Both the position numbers and the translations under genes were made by a program. The notes under the pieces are model-generated. The model made no database searches and was not told the origin of the DNA. It saw nothing but the letters and a program-made list of their open reading frames with translations. DNA of 64,000 nt from Rhodobacteraceae bacterium UBA6141 (lineage in GTDB: Bacteria > Pseudomonadota > Alphaproteobacteria > Rhodobacterales > Rhodobacteraceae), in the NCBI GenBank assembly GCA_002423245.1, contig DIVD01000062.1:35749-99748 (forward strand), in the 5' to 3' direction. Shown here piece after piece: positions 46,248 to 55,018 of the stretch (position 1 is its first letter; each line of letters opens with the position of its first letter).

Positions 46248-47240
46248 CTAGCACCGGTGCCGCAGGCGCCACGCCGGCAAGATGTCGCCCGGCTCGGGCT
46301 GCGCCAGATAGACCGCCCGCGCGATCGCCCGCGCGAGGCATGAGGCGGCGGCATGGCCCAGGCGGAACGGATCGGTCAGCGGGTCCGGCATCGGCTTCGC
46401 GCCGGTGGCGGCGGCAAAGACCAGATCGCCGTCGAAGGGCGTGTGGCTGGGCACGATGGCGCGCGCCATCCCGTCATGCGCCGCGATCGCCAGCCGCTGC
46501 GCCTGCGCCTGCGTCAGGGCCGCATCGGTGGCGATGATGGCGATGGTCGTCGCCTCGCCGGGGCGCTTGCCCGGCAGCGGCTCCTCCGCCGGTGCAAAGC
46601 GCGGGGGCAGGCCGAGCCCGCCGAACTCGCGCTCCAGCTCCCAGGGCGCGGCCCAGAACTGCGGCCCCTCGCCCACCGTGACGGACCCGAGCGCGTTGAC
46701 CGCGACCAGCGCGCCCACGGTCAGCCCGCCATCCAGCACCGCCGAGGCCGAGCCGAGCCCGCCCTTCAGCCCGTGACAGGTCGCCCCGCTGCCCGCCCCC
46801 GCCGTGCCAAGCGCGAAATCTTCCGCCGCCGCCGCGAGCGCGGCCCGCCCCAGCGGCTTGTAGGGGTTCTCGGTCCAGCCCTTGTCGCCGCCGTTCGCGA
46901 GGTCGAACAGGATCGCGCCCGGCACGATCGGCACACGCTGGTCGCCCGCCACGAATCCCCGCCCCAGGGCGCGCAGCCCGTCCACCACACCCGAGGCGGC
47001 ATCGAGGCCAAAGGCCGACCCGCCCGACAGCACCAGCGCATCCACCAGCTGCACCAGCTTGTCGGGCGCGAGCAGGTCCGTCTCGCGCGAGCCGGGCGCG
47101 CCGCCCATCACATGCACGGCGGCGGTGAAGGGCGCATCCCCGACCAGCACCGTCGCGCCGCTGCGCAGCCACGCATCCGCCGCATTGCCGACCCTGAGCC
47201 CGGCCACATCGGTAATCAGGTTCCTTGCTCCGGGCCGCAT
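46248..47240 (-). CDS. P1 family (DmpA-like) peptidase
   Basis: A 330-residue protein of the P1/DmpA family, N-terminal-nucleophile aminopeptidases that activate by self-cleavage. Conserved blocks are ALVLSGGSAFGLDAASGV (about 69-86), GSGATCHGLKGGLGSASAV (about 150-168) and TTIAIIATDAALTQAQAQRL in the C-terminal third. The last corresponds to the self-cleavage site region, with Thr rather than the Ser of DmpA. Substrates are short peptides with N-terminal D- or beta-amino acids in characterised relatives; here unknown. GGAGG precedes the ATG. It diverges from a peptide-type ABC transporter operon, suggesting uptake and processing of the same compounds. Confidence 0.9.
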   Translation of the reverse strand: MRPGARNLITDVAGLRVGNAADAWLRSGATVLVGDAPFTAAVHVMGGAPGSRETDLLAPDKLVQLVDALVLSGGSAFGLDAASGVVDGLRALGRGFVAGDQRVPIVPGAILFDLANGGDKGWTENPYKPLGRAALAAAAEDFALGTAGAGSGATCHGLKGGLGSASAVLDGGLTVGALVAVNALGSVTVGEGPQFWAAPWELEREFGGLGLPPRFAPAEEPLPGKRPGEATTIAIIATDAALTQAQAQRLAIAAHDGMARAIVPSHTPFDGDLVFAAATGAKPMPDPLTDPFRLGHAAASCLARAIARAVYLAQPEPGDILPAWRLRHRC

Positions 47241-47399
47241 CGCGATCCTCCTGCCTGCCTGCCGCAATCCTGCCTGTCTGCCGTATCCTACTGCAAAGCG
47301 CCACCGCCCCGAAGGCCGGCGCCTCGGGCGGCAGAGGGCGCGCCCCCGCGTCGCCGGCTCTGGACCGCTGCGCTTGCAGCCTTTAGCCTTCGCGGATCA

Positions 47400-47432
47400 T
47401 ATGCCTGGAAGGCATACGTCCCATCCTTCCAG
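47400..47432 (+). promoter_or_regulatory. Overlapping inverted repeats before the peptide ABC operon
   Basis: Two perfect inverted repeats share bases: TATGCC-TGGAA-GGCATA (47400-47416) and CTGGAAGG (47405-47412) with CCTTCCAG (47425-47432). Only one can form at a time in RNA. As DNA they could be an operator; the promoter is uncertain, with TTGCAG at 47374 as a possible -35. Confidence 0.4.
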
Positions 47433-47450
47433 ACGCGGTGAAAGGCCCCG

Positions 47451-48398
47451 ATGATCCGCTTCCTCGTCCGCCGCCTGCTTGCGCTCGCGATCAGCCTGAT
47501 CGTGGCGAGCTTCGTGGTGTTTGCGGTAATCGAGGTCATTCCGGGCGATCCTGCCGCCTTCATGCTGGGCCTGAACGCCAGCCCGGAGACGGTCGCCGCG
47601 CTGCGCGAAACGCTGGGGCTGACGGGGTCGCTGCCCGCGCGCTATCTGTCATGGGCGGGCGGGATGCTGACGGGCGATTTCGGGATCTCCTACACCTACA
47701 GGGTGCCGGTGGCCGATCTGGTCGCGGGCCGGCTGGCAGTCTCGCTGCCGCTGGCGCTGCTGTCGCTGGCGCTGTCCACCGCGATTGCGCTGCCCGTCGG
47801 CCTCTACGCCGCCGCGCGGCGCGGGCGCGCGGGGGATGCGGCGGTGATGGGCCTGACGCAGCTTGGCATCGCGGTGCCGAACTTCTGGTTCGCCATGCTG
47901 CTGGTGCTGGTCTTTGCGGTGGGCCTGCGCTGGCTTCCTGCCGGCGGCTTCCCCGGCTGGGAGGCGGGGGCGTTGCCCGCGCTCGGGGCGCTGCTGCTGC
48001 CCTCGGTCGCGCTGGCGCTGCCGCAGGCGGCGATCCTCGCCCGGGTGCTGCGCTCGGCGCTGATCGAGACGCTGGAGCAGGACTATATCCGCACCGCCCG
48101 CGCCAAGGGGCTGAGCCGTTCGCGCGCCCTGACGCACCACGCGCTGCGCAACGCGCTGGTGCCGGTGCTGACCATCCTCGGGATGCAGTTCTCGTTCCTG
48201 CTGGCCGGCGCGATCATCATCGAGAACGTGTTCTACCTGCCGGGCCTCGGGCGGCTGATCTTTCAGGCGATCACGCAGCGCGACCTGATCGTGGTGGAAT
48301 CGGTGGTGATGATCCTCGTCTTCGCGGTGATCCTTGTCACCTTCGCCACCGACATCGCCTATGCGCTGGTCGATCCGCGCCTGAGGCGCCGGGCATGA
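47451..48398 (+). CDS. Oligopeptide-type ABC transporter permease (DppB/OppB-like)
   Basis: A 315-residue inner-membrane permease with the DppB N-terminus (MIRFLVRRLLALAISLIVAS), the family block VIEVIPGDPAAFMLG, and the EAA loop DYIRTARAKGLSRSRALTHH. Six helices are expected. It pairs with the second permease, whose start overlaps its stop as ATGA. GAAAGG lies a few bases before the ATG. Such transporters import di- and oligopeptides, nickel or related solutes. Confidence 0.95.
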   Translation: MIRFLVRRLLALAISLIVASFVVFAVIEVIPGDPAAFMLGLNASPETVAALRETLGLTGSLPARYLSWAGGMLTGDFGISYTYRVPVADLVAGRLAVSLPLALLSLALSTAIALPVGLYAAARRGRAGDAAVMGLTQLGIAVPNFWFAMLLVLVFAVGLRWLPAGGFPGWEAGALPALGALLLPSVALALPQAAILARVLRSALIETLEQDYIRTARAKGLSRSRALTHHALRNALVPVLTILGMQFSFLLAGAIIIENVFYLPGLGRLIFQAITQRDLIVVESVVMILVFAVILVTFATDIAYALVDPRLRRRA

Positions 48399-49225
48399 AG
48401 ACGCGGCGGATGAGGCCGGGGCTGGCTCTGGGCGCCGCGCTGAGCCTTGCGGCGCTGCTGCTGGCGCTGCTGTCGCTGGTCTGGACGCCCCACGACATCG
48501 GCGCGCTGGATATCGCCGGCAAGCTGAGGGGCCCCTCGGCCGCGCACTGGCTGGGCACGGACCATTTCGGCCGCGATGTCGCCTCGATGCTGATGGCGGG
48601 GGCGCGCACCTCGATCGCGGTGGCGGTGGTCGCGGTCGGCATCGGCATGGCGCTGGGGGTGCCGCTGGGGCTGATCGCCGCCGCCGGTGCCGGGGGCTGG
48701 CTGGACGAGATCATCATGCGCGGCAATGACCTGATCTTCGCCTTCCCCTCGCTGGTGATCGCCATCCTGATCACCGCCGTCTTCGGCCCCTCGGCGCTGA
48801 ACGCTATCCTGGCCATCGGCATCTTCAACATTCCGGTGTTCGCGCGGGTGGCACGCGGCGGCGCCCTTGGCCTCTGGACGCTGGACTATATCCGCGCGGC
48901 GCGGGTCGCGGGCAAGGGCACGGCGCGGATCTCGGCCGAGCATATCCTGCCCAACATCGCCAACCTGTTGATCGTGCAGGGCACCATCCAGTTCAGCCTC
49001 GGGATCCTGGCCGAGGCGGGGCTGTCCTATGTCGGGCTTGGCGCGCAGCCGCCCACCGCAAGCTGGGGCCGGATGCTGGCCGAGGCGCAGACGATGGTGA
49101 CGCTTGCCCCGCATGTGGCGCTGTTTCCGGGGCTGGCGATCGTCCTGACCGTGCTGGGGCTGAACCTGCTGGGCGACGGGCTGCGCGATGCGCTGGACCC
49201 GCGCGGCCGGGGACGGCAGGCATGA
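48395..49225 (+). CDS. Oligopeptide-type ABC transporter permease (DppC/OppC-like)
   Basis: A 276-residue partner permease. The typical substrate-channel segment HWLGTDHFGRDVASMLMAGA and the EAA loop DYIRAARVAGKGTARISAEH are present. Starts inside the end of the DppB-like gene and its stop overlaps the ATPase gene (ATGA), so all three are translationally coupled. N-terminus before the first helix is short and basic. Confidence 0.95.
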   Translation: MKTRRMRPGLALGAALSLAALLLALLSLVWTPHDIGALDIAGKLRGPSAAHWLGTDHFGRDVASMLMAGARTSIAVAVVAVGIGMALGVPLGLIAAAGAGGWLDEIIMRGNDLIFAFPSLVIAILITAVFGPSALNAILAIGIFNIPVFARVARGGALGLWTLDYIRAARVAGKGTARISAEHILPNIANLLIVQGTIQFSLGILAEAGLSYVGLGAQPPTASWGRMLAEAQTMVTLAPHVALFPGLAIVLTVLGLNLLGDGLRDALDPRGRGRQA

Positions 49226-50823
49226 CGCTGCTGCGGCTGGATCGTCTGTCGGTGCGCATCGGCGCCGCGCCGGTGCTGTCGGAGGTGTCGCTGGCGCTGG
49301 AGCCGGGCGAGACGCTGGGGCTGGTCGGGGAAAGCGGCTCGGGCAAGTCGATGACCGCGCTGGCGCTGATGGGGTTGCTGCCCCTGGGCGCGCAGGCGGC
49401 CGGCCGCGTGGAGTTCGAGGGGCAGGACCTGCTGGCGCTGCGCGAGCGCGACCTGTGCCGCGTTCGCGGCGCGCGGATCGGGATGATCTTTCAGGAGCCG
49501 ATGACCGCGCTGAACCCGATGAAGACCATCGGCGCGCAGGTGGCCGAGACGCTGACGACGCATGGCGCGGCCACCCGCGCCGCGGCGCTGGAGATCGCGC
49601 GGGCGCGGCTCGACCGGGTGGGCCTGCCGGCGGACCGTTTCGGGCTGGGGCTTTATCCGCATGAGCTGTCGGGCGGGCAGCGCCAGCGGGTGTGCATCGC
49701 GCTGGCCATCGCGCTGCGCCCGGCGCTGCTGATCGCGGATGAACCGACGACCGCGCTGGACGTGACGACGCAGGCGCAGATCCTGGACCTGCTGCAAGCT
49801 CTGGTGGCCGAGGAGCGGATGGCGCTGCTGCTCATCACCCATGATCTTGCGGTGGTCGCGGGGCGCACCGGGCGGGTGGCGGTGATGCAGGCGGGACGGT
49901 TGGTGGAAAGCGGGCCGACGGAGCAGGTGTTCCGCGCCCCCGGGGCCGCCTATACAAGCGCGCTCTTTGCCGCCTCGGCGCATGTGCCGCGCCGGGCGCC
50001 CGCCGCACAAGGCGCGCCGCTGCTGGAGGTGGCGCAGGTGCGGCGCGACTATGTGCTGGCGCGCCCTGCGCCCCTTGCACCGCATCCGGTGCTGCGGGCG
50101 GTGGACGAGGTCAGCTTCACGCTGCACCGGGGCGAGAGCCTCGGGCTGGTCGGCGAATCGGGCTGCGGGAAATCGACGCTGACGCGGGCGATCCTCGGGC
50201 TCGATCCGGTGCAGGGGGGCACGATCCGGCTGGCGGGTGCGCCGGTCTCGCCCGCCATGCCGCGCGCGATGCGGGCGGGGATGCAGGCGGTGTTCCAGGA
50301 TCCTTATGGCAGCTTCGATCCGCGCTGGCGGGTAGAGCGGCTGGTGGCGGAGCCCTTCCACCTGCTGCCCGCCCGCCCGGCGGACTGGCGCGCGCGGGTG
50401 GCGGCGGCGCTGGCGGAGGTCGGCCTGCGCCCCGAGGATGCGCGCCGCCATATCCACGAGTTTTCCGGCGGGCAGCGCCAGCGCATCGCCATTGCCCGCG
50501 CGCTGATCACCCGGCCCGCGCTGATCGTGCTGGACGAGGCGGTGAGCGCGCTGGACGTTCGGGTGCGCGCGCAGGTGCTGGACCTGCTGGCGGCGCTGCA
50601 GGACAGCCACGGGCTGTCCTACCTGTTCGTCAGCCACGACCTCGGCGTGGTGCGGGCGATCACCGGCCGGGTGATGGTGATGCAGGCGGGCCGGATCGTC
50701 GAGGCGGGGCCCACGGACCGGGTGCTGTCCGCGCCCGAGCACCCCTATACCCGCAGCCTGCTGGCGGCCGCGCCGCGCCTGCCGGGCCGTGCATCCCCGG
50801 GCGTGCGCCCCACGGCGCCCTGA
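49222..50823 (+). CDS. Fused double-domain peptide ABC transporter ATPase (DppD-DppF)
   Basis: A 533-residue protein with two complete ABC ATPase domains. The first has Walker [10 protein letters not shown], signature LSGGQRQR and Walker [13 protein letters not shown]. The second has [17 protein letters not shown] and [12 protein letters not shown]. It combines what are usually separate DppD and DppF proteins and would energise the two permeases. Each half is followed by the C-terminal segment of the peptide-ATPase family ([21 protein letters not shown]). No substrate-binding-protein gene is found next to the operon. Confidence 0.95.
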   Translation: MTLLRLDRLSVRIGAAPVLSEVSLALEPGETLGLVGESGSGKSMTALALMGLLPLGAQAAGRVEFEGQDLLALRERDLCRVRGARIGMIFQEPMTALNPMKTIGAQVAETLTTHGAATRAAALEIARARLDRVGLPADRFGLGLYPHELSGGQRQRVCIALAIALRPALLIADEPTTALDVTTQAQILDLLQALVAEERMALLLITHDLAVVAGRTGRVAVMQAGRLVESGPTEQVFRAPGAAYTSALFAASAHVPRRAPAAQGAPLLEVAQVRRDYVLARPAPLAPHPVLRAVDEVSFTLHRGESLGLVGESGCGKSTLTRAILGLDPVQGGTIRLAGAPVSPAMPRAMRAGMQAVFQDPYGSFDPRWRVERLVAEPFHLLPARPADWRARVAAALAEVGLRPEDARRHIHEFSGGQRQRIAIARALITRPALIVLDEAVSALDVRVRAQVLDLLAALQDSHGLSYLFVSHDLGVVRAITGRVMVMQAGRIVEAGPTDRVLSAPEHPYTRSLLAAAPRLPGRASPGVRPTAP

Positions 50824-50834
50824 GGGCGGGCGGG

Positions 50835-50855
50835 GCCGGAAAACCGCGTTCCGGC
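50835..50855. terminator. Candidate hairpin between ABC and hemH genes
   Basis: GCCGGAA-N7-TTCCGGC, a 7-bp stem in the 41-bp gap between the convergent ATPase and ferrochelatase genes. No strong U-run, so efficiency is uncertain. Confidence 0.4.
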
Positions 50856-50864
50856 TGCGCGATG

Positions 50865-51938
50865 TCAGGCCGCCGCAGGCGAGCGCACCCAGCCCGCCAG
50901 ATTGTCGCCGATCACCGCCATCAGCGCCGCGATATGCGCGTCGTCGTCGTTGAGGCAGGGGATGTAGGTGAAGCTCTCGCCGCCCGCATCCTCGAACGCA
51001 TGGCGAATCTCGCCGTTGATCTCTTCCAGCGTCTCGATGCAGTCGGCCGCGAAGGCGGGAGAGATCACGGCGACATGCCGGCGGCCCTGCCGCGCCAGCT
51101 GTGCCACATGCTCGACGGTATAGGGCTTCAGCCACTCCTCGGGGCCGAAGACCGACTGGAAGGTGGTGTCGATCGCGTCCTTGTCCCAGCCCAGCCGCTC
51201 GCGCAGCAGGCGCGAGGTCTTCTGGCACTGGCAATGGTAGGGATCGCCCGCCATCAGATAGCGCCTCGGCATCCCGTGATAGGAGGCAACCAGAACGTCG
51301 GGCTTGCGGTCCAGCGCGGCATAGGCCCGCTCCACCGATTGCGCCAGCGCCTCGATATAGAGCGGATGGTCGAAATACTCGGGCACGGTGCGCACCGCGG
51401 GCTGGCGCTTTTGCGTCATCATGGCGCGGAAGAATTCATCGTTGGCGGTCGCGGACGTGGCACCGGCATATTGCGGGTAAAGCGGCAAGAACAGGATCTT
51501 CTCGCACCCCGCCTTCACCATCCGGTCCACCACCGCCCTGGTGGAGGGGTTGCCGTAGCGCATGCAGTAATCGACCATCACCTCTGCGCCGTAACGCGCC
51601 GAAATCGCCGCAGAAAGCTTTGCCACCTGCGCCTTGGTGATGGTCATCAGCGGGCTTTCATCCGCCTCGGTGTTCCAGATCAGCCTGTAGTTCGCGCCAG
51701 AGGTGAAGGGCCGCTTCGTCAGCACGATCGCCTGCAGGATGGGCTGCCATTTCCACGACGGATAGTCGATCACGCGCTTGTCGGACAGGAACTCGTTGAG
51801 GTACCGTCGCATGGACCAGTAATCGTAACCGTCTGGCGTGCCCAGATTGGCGACGAGAACCCCGATCCTCGCCGGCGGCACCGGCGGATGATCGTCGGGC
51901 GCGTGCATCAGGCGCGGGGAGCGAAGGGACTCGTTCAT
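50865..51938 (-). CDS. hemH: Ferrochelatase
   Basis: A 357-residue enzyme that inserts Fe2+ into protoporphyrin IX, the last step of haem synthesis. The family start VLVANLGTPDGYDYWSMRRY, the catalytic His 221 in ASYHGMPRRYL and the signature block ILFLPLYPQYAGATSAT are all present. A ~20-residue variable N-terminus precedes the core. AGGA lies upstream of the ATG at 51938; longer readings upstream are not conserved. It diverges from otsBA across a 129-bp gap with a promoter-like dyad. Confidence 0.96.
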   Translation of the reverse strand: MNESLRSPRLMHAPDDHPPVPPARIGVLVANLGTPDGYDYWSMRRYLNEFLSDKRVIDYPSWKWQPILQAIVLTKRPFTSGANYRLIWNTEADESPLMTITKAQVAKLSAAISARYGAEVMVDYCMRYGNPSTRAVVDRMVKAGCEKILFLPLYPQYAGATSATANDEFFRAMMTQKRQPAVRTVPEYFDHPLYIEALAQSVERAYAALDRKPDVLVASYHGMPRRYLMAGDPYHCQCQKTSRLLRERLGWDKDAIDTTFQSVFGPEEWLKPYTVEHVAQLARQGRRHVAVISPAFAADCIETLEEINGEIRHAFEDAGGESFTYIPCLNDDDAHIAALMAVIGDNLAGWVRSPAAA

Positions 51939-51991
51939 GGGGTCTGTCCTGGTCTGGAAGCGGTCGGCTGCGTTTTGTCGGAACCGATCCG

Positions 51992-52019
51992 CACATAACC
52001 CGTTTTGACTTGGGGTCAA
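51992..52019 (-). promoter_or_regulatory. Candidate hemH promoter with overlapping dyad
   Basis: On the minus strand TTGACC (52019-52014) and TATGTG (51997-51992) are spaced 16 bp apart. The -35 lies in a perfect dyad TTGAC-N5-GTCAA (52005-52019), whose other arm supplies TTGACT in the direction of otsBA. One regulator or overlapping promoters could serve both genes. Confidence 0.45.
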
Positions 52020-52067
52020 TCGGCAGACGGATGTCGGCGCCCGCAAGAGCCGCAAGGACAGGAATAC

Positions 52068-52847
52068 ATGACGACTAACGCCCACAACAGCGCGCCACCC
52101 GCACTGGTTCCCGAAGAGGACGCGATTTTTCTGGATTTCGACGGCACGCTTGTCGATATCGCCCCCCGCCCCGATGCGGTGCATGTGCCGGAGGGGCTCG
52201 CCGATCTGCTGATGGAGTTGCATGCGATGTGCGGAGGCGCGCTTGCGCTGGTTTCGGGCCGCGCGATGGCGGAGCTGACCGCCTTCCTGCCGCAGTTCGA
52301 CGGCCCGCTGATCGGCAGCCACGGGGCGGAAAGCCGCGGGCTCGACCTGCCGGGGCAGGGCGAGGATGGGGTGGGGGACGAGGCGGACCTGGCCGCGCTG
52401 CACGCCCGCTTTGCCGCGTTTGCCGAAGCGCATGATCTGCTGGCCGAGGCCAAGCCGCACGGCGCCGCGATCCACTTCCGCGCCCGGCCCGAGGCAGAGC
52501 CGATCGCGCGCGCCTTTGCCGAAGAGATGCTGCGGCTCTGTCCCCGCCTGCGCCTGCAGCCGGCCAAGATGGCCTTCGAGCTGCGCCCCGAAGGCGCGAC
52601 CAAGGATGCGGCCTTGCGGCAGGTCGCCAAGGCCGCGCCCTTCGCGGGCCGCCGCCCCGTTTACCTTGGCGACGACACGACCGACGAGCCCGCGCTGATC
52701 TGGGCGCAGGCGGGCGGCGGGCTTGGCGTGAAGGTGGGCGAGGGCGGCAGCGCCGCCCGCTGGCGGCTGGAGGGGCCGGGGGCGGTGCGTGCCTGGCTTG
52801 CGGCGGCAATCGAACCTGAACGGGAGGGATATTCATGGGCAGGCTGA
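52068..52847 (+). CDS. otsB: Trehalose-6-phosphate phosphatase
   Basis: A 259-residue HAD-family phosphatase that converts trehalose 6-phosphate to trehalose. The catalytic motif FLDFDGTLVD has nucleophile D23 and D25; GSHGAESR, KPHGAAIHFR and the metal motif YLGDDTTDEPA are all typical. AGGA precedes the ATG. It overlaps the otsA start by 13 bp, so the two enzymes of osmoprotectant synthesis are co-translated. Confidence 0.95.
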   Translation: MTTNAHNSAPPALVPEEDAIFLDFDGTLVDIAPRPDAVHVPEGLADLLMELHAMCGGALALVSGRAMAELTAFLPQFDGPLIGSHGAESRGLDLPGQGEDGVGDEADLAALHARFAAFAEAHDLLAEAKPHGAAIHFRARPEAEPIARAFAEEMLRLCPRLRLQPAKMAFELRPEGATKDAALRQVAKAAPFAGRRPVYLGDDTTDEPALIWAQAGGGLGVKVGEGGSAARWRLEGPGAVRAWLAAAIEPEREGYSWAG

Positions 52848-54205
52848 TCTGCATATCGAACCGCATTCCGCTGGGCCCCAACCCCTCTGGCGGGCTTGTC
52901 GTCGCGCTTTCGGATGTGCTGGCGAGGACGGGGGGGATCTGGATCGGCTCGGCCGCGGAAACGGTCGAGAACCCCTCGGACACGCTGACCGAGATAGAGG
53001 GCGGCCCCTTCCGGCGGCTGAGCTTCGACCTCTCGCCCGAGGAAAAGGACAACTACTACGCCGGCTACGCCAATTCCGTGCTCTGGCCGCTGTTCCACGA
53101 TCGCACCGACCTGATGGAGATCAGGAGCGAGTATTACGACGCCTATCGCAGCGTGAACCGGCGTGTGGCGCGGATGGTGAAGGGCATCCTGCGCCCCGAT
53201 GACCGGCTGTGGGTGCATGACTTCCACCTGATGCCGCTGGCCCATGAATTGCGGCTGCTGGGGGCGCAGAATGCCATCGGCTTCTTCCTGCACACGCCGT
53301 TCCCCACACATCTGGCGATGCAGGCGATGCCCTACGGCGCCGAGATGTGCAAATGGCTGATGCGCTATGATCTGGTCGGGCTGCAGGTGGAACGCGACGT
53401 GGTCCATGCCCGCGCGGGCCTCACGCTTCTGGGCGGTGCCGAGGAGGGCGAGGGCGACATCCTGCGGCTTGGCAAGGAAACCACCCGCGTCGCCGCCTTT
53501 CCGATCGGCATCGACGCGGCGGATTTCGCAAAGCTTGCCGCGGAACAGTTCGACCTCCTGCCGCAGGGCATCGTGAAACCGACGCGGCAGATGATGATCG
53601 GGGTGGACCGGCTGGACTATTCCAAGGGGCTGCCGCAACGCTTCCGCGCCTTCGGGACCTTTCTGGAGCGGCACGAGGACTGGCACCGGCATGTCTCGCT
53701 GCTGCAGATCTCGCCGCCCACGCGCGAGGGGGTGAAGGCCTATGACGACATCCGCGACGAGCTGGAGCATCTGGCGGGGCGCATCAACGGCCGCTTCGCC
53801 GACATCACCTGGGCGCCGATCCGCTACATTCACCGACCGATTCCGCGGGAAACGCTTGCGGGGCTCTACCGCGCGTCGCATGTGGGGCTTGTCACGCCGC
53901 TGATGGATGGCATGAACCTTGTGGCGAAGGAGTTTGTCGCGGCGCAGAACCCCGCGGATCCGGGCGTGCTGGTGCTCAGCCGCTTTGCCGGCGCCGCCGA
54001 GCAGATGACCGAGGCGCTGATGGTCAACCCGCATGACGACGAGCAGATCGCCGCCACGATGCTGACCGCGCTGACGATGCCGCGGTCGGAACGCAGCAGG
54101 CGCTACGAGGCGCTGATGGAGGGCCTGCTGACGCAGGATGTGCATTGGTGGTCGAAAAGTTTCCTCGCGGCGCTGGATGAGGCCGCGCTTGCCTCAGCCG
54201 CCTGA
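52835..54205 (+). CDS. otsA: Trehalose-6-phosphate synthase
   Basis: A 456-residue GT20 glycosyltransferase that joins UDP-glucose and glucose 6-phosphate to give trehalose 6-phosphate. Typical segments: ICISNRIP and GGLVVAL at the N-terminus, WVHDFHLMPLAHELR, FFLHTPFPT, GVDRLDYSKGLPQRF and DGMNLVAKEFVAAQ, all intact. GGGAGGG precedes the ATG, which lies inside the otsB end. The last 12 bases overlap tail-to-tail with the convergent methyltransferase gene. Confidence 0.96.
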   Translation: MGRLICISNRIPLGPNPSGGLVVALSDVLARTGGIWIGSAAETVENPSDTLTEIEGGPFRRLSFDLSPEEKDNYYAGYANSVLWPLFHDRTDLMEIRSEYYDAYRSVNRRVARMVKGILRPDDRLWVHDFHLMPLAHELRLLGAQNAIGFFLHTPFPTHLAMQAMPYGAEMCKWLMRYDLVGLQVERDVVHARAGLTLLGGAEEGEGDILRLGKETTRVAAFPIGIDAADFAKLAAEQFDLLPQGIVKPTRQMMIGVDRLDYSKGLPQRFRAFGTFLERHEDWHRHVSLLQISPPTREGVKAYDDIRDELEHLAGRINGRFADITWAPIRYIHRPIPRETLAGLYRASHVGLVTPLMDGMNLVAKEFVAAQNPADPGVLVLSRFAGAAEQMTEALMVNPHDDEQIAATMLTALTMPRSERSRRYEALMEGLLTQDVHWWSKSFLAALDEAALASAA

Positions 54206-55018
54206 GCCGGGGATGCGCAGCGCGTCGGCGAGCCGGCGCGTCGCCGATCCGGGGCGCAGCGGCTGCTGCTGGTCTTCATGCGGGGCCCAGCCGGTCAGGA
54301 AGATCATCTCGAAACTGGCGCGGATGCGCCCCTCGGGCGCGGGGAAGCTGTCCGCATAGACCTGCGCCGCCCGTGCCAGCACCGGACGCGGCAGCGGGCC
54401 GGGGCGGCGGGCGGCAAGCGCGTTCGTCTCGCCCATGCCGCGCAGGTCGCGGATCAGGTGCCACAGGTCGCGGTAATGCACCGTCCTGACCGCCGCATCG
54501 GCGACCGGCAGCGCAAGGCCGGCGCGCTGGAGCAGCCCGCCAAGCTCGCGGATCTCGCCCATCGGCAGCACGCGCGGGGACAGGCCGCCGGTCAGCGCCA
54601 CCTCTGCCTCTGCCAGGGCGGCGCGCAGTTCGGCGAGGGTCTGCCCGCCGAACAGCACCCCGAGGAACAGCCCGTCCGGCACCAGCGCGCGGCGGCATTG
54701 CACGATCTGCCCCACCGGATCGTTCGCCCAGTGCAGCGCCATCGCGTGGATCACCAGATCATGCGCGCCTTCCGCCAGGTCGAGCCGGTCCTCATCGGCG
54801 ACCATGCGCGCCCCCGGGACCACGCCCCGCCAGAAATCGGGGACTCCGCTCACCAGGGCGGGCGCCGTAAACCTTCTGTTAACCTCGCCGAGCCTTTGCT
54901 GGATCTCGTCGGCGGCGTCCTCGTGCAGGAACAGCTCCGCGCCCTGGGCAAGGGCGCGGGCGCGGTGCAGGGCCAGCGCCTTGCGGTCGGTCAGCAGCGG
55001 AACGGAGTGCGGCGGCAT
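54194..55018 (-). CDS. Methyltransferase-like protein lacking SAM motif I
   Basis: A 274-residue protein like the BioC/NDUFAF5 type methyltransferases of alphaproteobacteria: N-terminus with LTDRKALALHRARAL and FLHEDAADEIQQRL, then DLVIHAMALHWANDPVGQI and LGVLFGGQTLAELRAALAEAE. The glycine-rich SAM-binding motif expected between the first two blocks is missing; the sequence there reads APALVSGVPDFWRGVV. It may still bind SAM weakly, or serve a non-catalytic role. The start ATG shares CATG with the divergent comF start and has no ribosome-binding site. Tail overlaps otsA by 12 bp. Confidence 0.85.
   Translation of the reverse strand: MPPHSVPLLTDRKALALHRARALAQGAELFLHEDAADEIQQRLGEVNRRFTAPALVSGVPDFWRGVVPGARMVADEDRLDLAEGAHDLVIHAMALHWANDPVGQIVQCRRALVPDGLFLGVLFGGQTLAELRAALAEAEVALTGGLSPRVLPMGEIRELGGLLQRAGLALPVADAAVRTVHYRDLWHLIRDLRGMGETNALAARRPGPLPRPVLARAAQVYADSFPAPEGRIRASFEMIFLTGWAPHEDQQQPLRPGSATRRLADALRIPGSGG

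Noticed and set aside
52005..52019. FNR/FixK box at TTGAC...GTCAA
   Set aside because: Spacer is five bases, not the four required for FNR-type sites.
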